Shown: piece by piece, positions 36,019 through 37,270 of the stretch
How positions within the stretch are numbered: position 1 is the stretch's first letter
Layout of the letters: the number at the start of each line of letters is the position of its first letter
Source of the DNA: a virus
Virus record (IMG/VR): IMGVR_UViG_3300006753_000021
Span: 1-37,270 of that record
Length of the DNA: 37,270 nt
Direction: 5' to 3' (one strand)
Program-made: the position numbers and the translations under genes
Notes under the pieces: model-generated
What the model was told of the DNA's origin: nothing
Seen by the model: only the letters and a program-made list of their open reading frames with translations
The model's database searches: none

Positions 36019-36421
36019 ATGGCTGTTAATAATATACGTAAAGGGAACATGGACATGCTCGCGAAGCAGATGGAAGACGCCTTGGGCCGGAACATAGACT
36101 TCAATGAGCGTAATGAACACACTGTCAGTGTTCATCCTCTAACAGTGTGTTCATTACGCTCATTATTTAAGGGCAAATAAACACACGATAAAGGTTGATA
36201 ACACCTCGGCCAGGTTCGACTCTACAGTCACTCTGGGATTTTTCTTCCCACATGGCAAGGGGTGGCCTGGCAACCCGACGCGCCGTGAGACCCTGGCGCT
36301 GGTGACGGTCGCAAACAATGCCGGGTGGGACGCGGACCACGACCTCGGTGACAGGATAATCTGGTTCCACGAAAGGAGAAGCCATGTCACATTATCAGAT
36401 GTTGCGTATGAGGGGTTTTGA
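36019..36421 (+). pseudogene. Early gene split by a 64-base palindromic insertion
   Basis: ATG 36019 behind CCAGGAGAG starts MAVNNIRKGNMDMLAKQMED and continues to ...FNERNEHTVSV, then a stop at 36178. From 36176 another frame continues with NKHTIKVDNTSARFDSTVTL, LGFFFPHGKGWPGNPTRRET and NNAGWDADHDLGDRIIWFHE to TGA 36421. NEHTV and NKHTI mark the same position, so removing the 64 bases between 36112 and 36175 restores one protein of about 112 aa. The 3' half has no start of its own. Either the gene is broken or the insertion is an artefact. Function unknown. Confidence 0.7.
36103..36164. repeat. 23-base perfect inverted repeat in broken gene
   Basis: Bases 36103-36125 are exactly complementary to 36142-36164 with a 16-base centre that itself contains a third inverted piece (CAGTGTTC). 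The right arm is an inverted copy of the gene's own sequence. Confidence 0.95.
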
Positions 36422-36788
36422 AGATGTTAGTTCCGTGCGGCGCTCACCCTCTTGGATGTATGCCAGCGCCTGCTCGAAACATTCAGGTTACGCTCTTCAC
36501 CCCCTCTCCGCACGCCTCAAAGAACTAACGGATTGCGATTTCCTCAAAGAACTAACGGATTGCGATTTCCTCACCTTGACTCCCCTGAACAGGTATATAG
36601 GCGATCTGCGTATTGAGGTATCTCATATTGCGGGAGATACTGAAGTGACACTCGGTATACCGACCCGCACCAAGACTTTCCAATCCCTGGAAACCTTTGT
36701 CCATTTGTACGATAAGGCTCTGATTTTTACGAACGAATATGCTTATACGCCTGAAGGCACAGAGAGATTTATCAAGGAAGTTCTATGA
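36384..36788 (+). CDS. 134-aa early protein with tandem duplication
   Basis: ATG 36384 behind AAAGGAG, overlapping the 3' end of the broken gene by 38 bases. The first half is Ser/Arg/His-rich (RRSPSWMYASACSKHSGYAL). The motif KELTDCDFL occurs twice in a row from an exact 27-base repeat. The second half is beta-rich (YIGDLRIEVSHIAGDTEVTL) with a final helix. It overlaps the next gene (ATGA). No family was recognised. Confidence 0.6.
   Translation: MSHYQMLRMRGFEDVSSVRRSPSWMYASACSKHSGYALHPLSARLKELTDCDFLKELTDCDFLTLTPLNRYIGDLRIEVSHIAGDTEVTLGIPTRTKTFQSLETFVHLYDKALIFTNEYAYTPEGTERFIKEVL
36516..36569 (+). repeat. Exact 27-base tandem duplication
   Basis: CTCAAAGAACTAACGGATTG and the next 7 bases occur twice (36516-36542, 36543-36569), in frame. 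The same region has an inverted partner, GTTAGTTC/GAACTAAC plus CGTGCGG/CCGCACG, between 36426-36440 and 36508-36529. Confidence 0.9.
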
Positions 36789-37009
36789 CCGGAATTATTA
36801 GAGGCGCCCGCGTGCAGTATTCAGCCCGCTGGCTGCGGTCAGTGGGAATGCTCACCGGTCTGGTGCCCTTCGCCAAGGGCATCGTGACCGGCATCGAACA
36901 GATCAGCAACACCAGCAGGGTTGCCACCGTCCGATGGAATGATGGCGACCTGCCGGCAAGGGTACTGGCAAGCAACCTCTCTCTGGTCGGGCGGCCGGAG
37001 ATCGATTAG
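36785..37009 (+). CDS. 74-aa small beta protein
   Basis: ATG 36785 overlaps the previous stop (ATGA). The sequence MTGIIRGARVQYSARWLRSV, then VTGIEQISNTSRVATVRWND and LPARVLASNLSLVG, has the five short strands of an SH3-like barrel (KOW/Tudor type), which often bind nucleic acid or protein. It is the last full gene of the operon. No specific family can be named. Confidence 0.65.
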   Translation: MTGIIRGARVQYSARWLRSVGMLTGLVPFAKGIVTGIEQISNTSRVATVRWNDGDLPARVLASNLSLVGRPEID

Positions 37010-37023
37010 CCAATCGTGCAGGA

Positions 37024-37184
37024 GGCCGGGCAACCGGCCATTGTGGGAGCGACCTGCTGGACCCCCGTAACTCCGGAGCACTGCGACGGGAACAGCAGAG
37101 TATAGGTTACACGGGAGACCGGTAGTGCAAGAAGCCGTTGCATTTCAGCGCCCGTGAGGGGGTTCGAGCCCCCCCCCGCTCCCA
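37024..37184 (+). ncRNA. tRNA-like structured RNA of unknown class
   Basis: It opens with a hairpin GGCCGG-GCAA-CCGGCC (37024-37039, GNRA loop). Then comes a closed cloverleaf-like fold: acceptor-type stem GGGAGCG (37045-37051) with CGCTCCC (37177-37183) and an unpaired A after it; arm 1 CTGCTG/CAGCAG (37054-37059, 37093-37098) with inner CCCGT/ACGGG; arm 2 CACGGG/CCCGTG (37110-37115, 37151-37156) with inner GTGCAA/TTGCAT and a 7-base loop; and a T-arm GGGGG-TTCGAGC-CCCCC (37158-37174). Arms 1 and 2 are about 45 bases each, far longer than D and anticodon arms, and the 7-base loop has no U33, so this is not a normal tRNA. Confidence 0.65.
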
Positions 37185-37204
37185 GCCACCCTAGAGACAG
37201 GGAG

Positions 37205-37221
37205 TTTGCACACTGTGCAAA
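37205..37221 (+). repeat. Intercistronic 17-base hairpin, copy 4
   Basis: TTTGCAC-ACT-GTGCAAA between the tRNA-like RNA and the next ribosome site. It is the only copy on the plus-strand side and lies 33 bases before the next ATG. Confidence 0.85.
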
Positions 37222-37254
37222 CTGGCGTCGGCTACACACACGAAAGGAGGGACT

Positions 37255-37270
37255 ATGAAGATCGCCAAAA
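37255..37270 (+). CDS. Start of a further gene, cut by window edge
   Basis: ATG 37255 behind AAAGGAGGGA begins MKIAK and is cut off. The last 27 bases (37244-37270) are identical, inverted, to 29630-29656, the start of the nuclease-like gene. It may be a related gene or a sign that the sequence stopped at a repeat. Confidence 0.4.

Noticed and set aside
37045-37184. Ordinary tRNA gene or tmRNA
   Set aside because: The acceptor stem and T-arm fit, but D and anticodon arms are replaced by two arms of about 45 bases, U33 is missing, and there is no tag frame; two extra C lie between T-arm and acceptor.

Overview
This window is a 37 kb piece of an uncultivated, GC-rich double-stranded DNA tailed phage of bacteria. 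The evidence is dense packing with 1-4 base gene overlaps (GTGA, ATGA, TGATG), strong GGAGG-type ribosome sites, sigma70-like promoters, and a packaging-portal-scaffold-coat-adaptor gene order that resembles P22-like podoviruses. No integrase, DNA or RNA polymerase, lysis gene or recognisable tail fibre was found. Both ends cut through genes, so the genome is incomplete here.

Layout: from about 34.4 kb leftwards everything is on the minus strand. 34.4-28.2 kb is an early/middle block: a Cro-like repressor, a possible ssDNA-annealing protein with an acidic tail, a SWIM zinc protein, an AT-rich Dam-type methyltransferase, a winged-helix replication-type protein behind a structured leader, a PD-(D/E)XK-like nuclease, an HNH protein and many very small genes. 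28.2-26.5 kb holds a HAD phosphatase and a beta-class DNA methyltransferase. A promoter at about 26.55 kb opens the late block: a dual-specificity-like phosphatase, small and large terminase, portal, small proteins, scaffold, coat and further structural proteins (26.3-14.2 kb). Next come an HNH endonuclease gene and a sugar-modification module (13.7-8.7 kb, with one more gene at 4.6-5.2 kb), then an 883-aa protein, an adaptor, a propeller-like tail protein and a repeat-rich protein running off the left end.

To the right, a divergent control region (34.42-34.98 kb) has an operator-like palindrome, opposing promoters and about 290 bases without a convincing gene. A plus-strand operon of small unrecognised proteins follows, one of them broken by a 64-base palindromic insertion, and then a 160-base structured RNA with a tRNA-like acceptor stem and T-arm.

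The most unusual content: (1) a sulfotransferase-methyltransferase-glycosyltransferase fusion next to separate glycosyltransferases, a methyltransferase and a second small sulfotransferase-like protein, all among virion genes, suggesting a sulfated and methylated glycan put on the virion or the host surface; (2) the tRNA-like RNA; (3) four copies of a 17-base hairpin (TTTGCAC-N3-GTGCAAA) between genes and ribosome sites; (4) a leader RNA with competing or pseudoknotted pairings; (5) several loci built entirely from short shuffled copies of other parts of the same genome.
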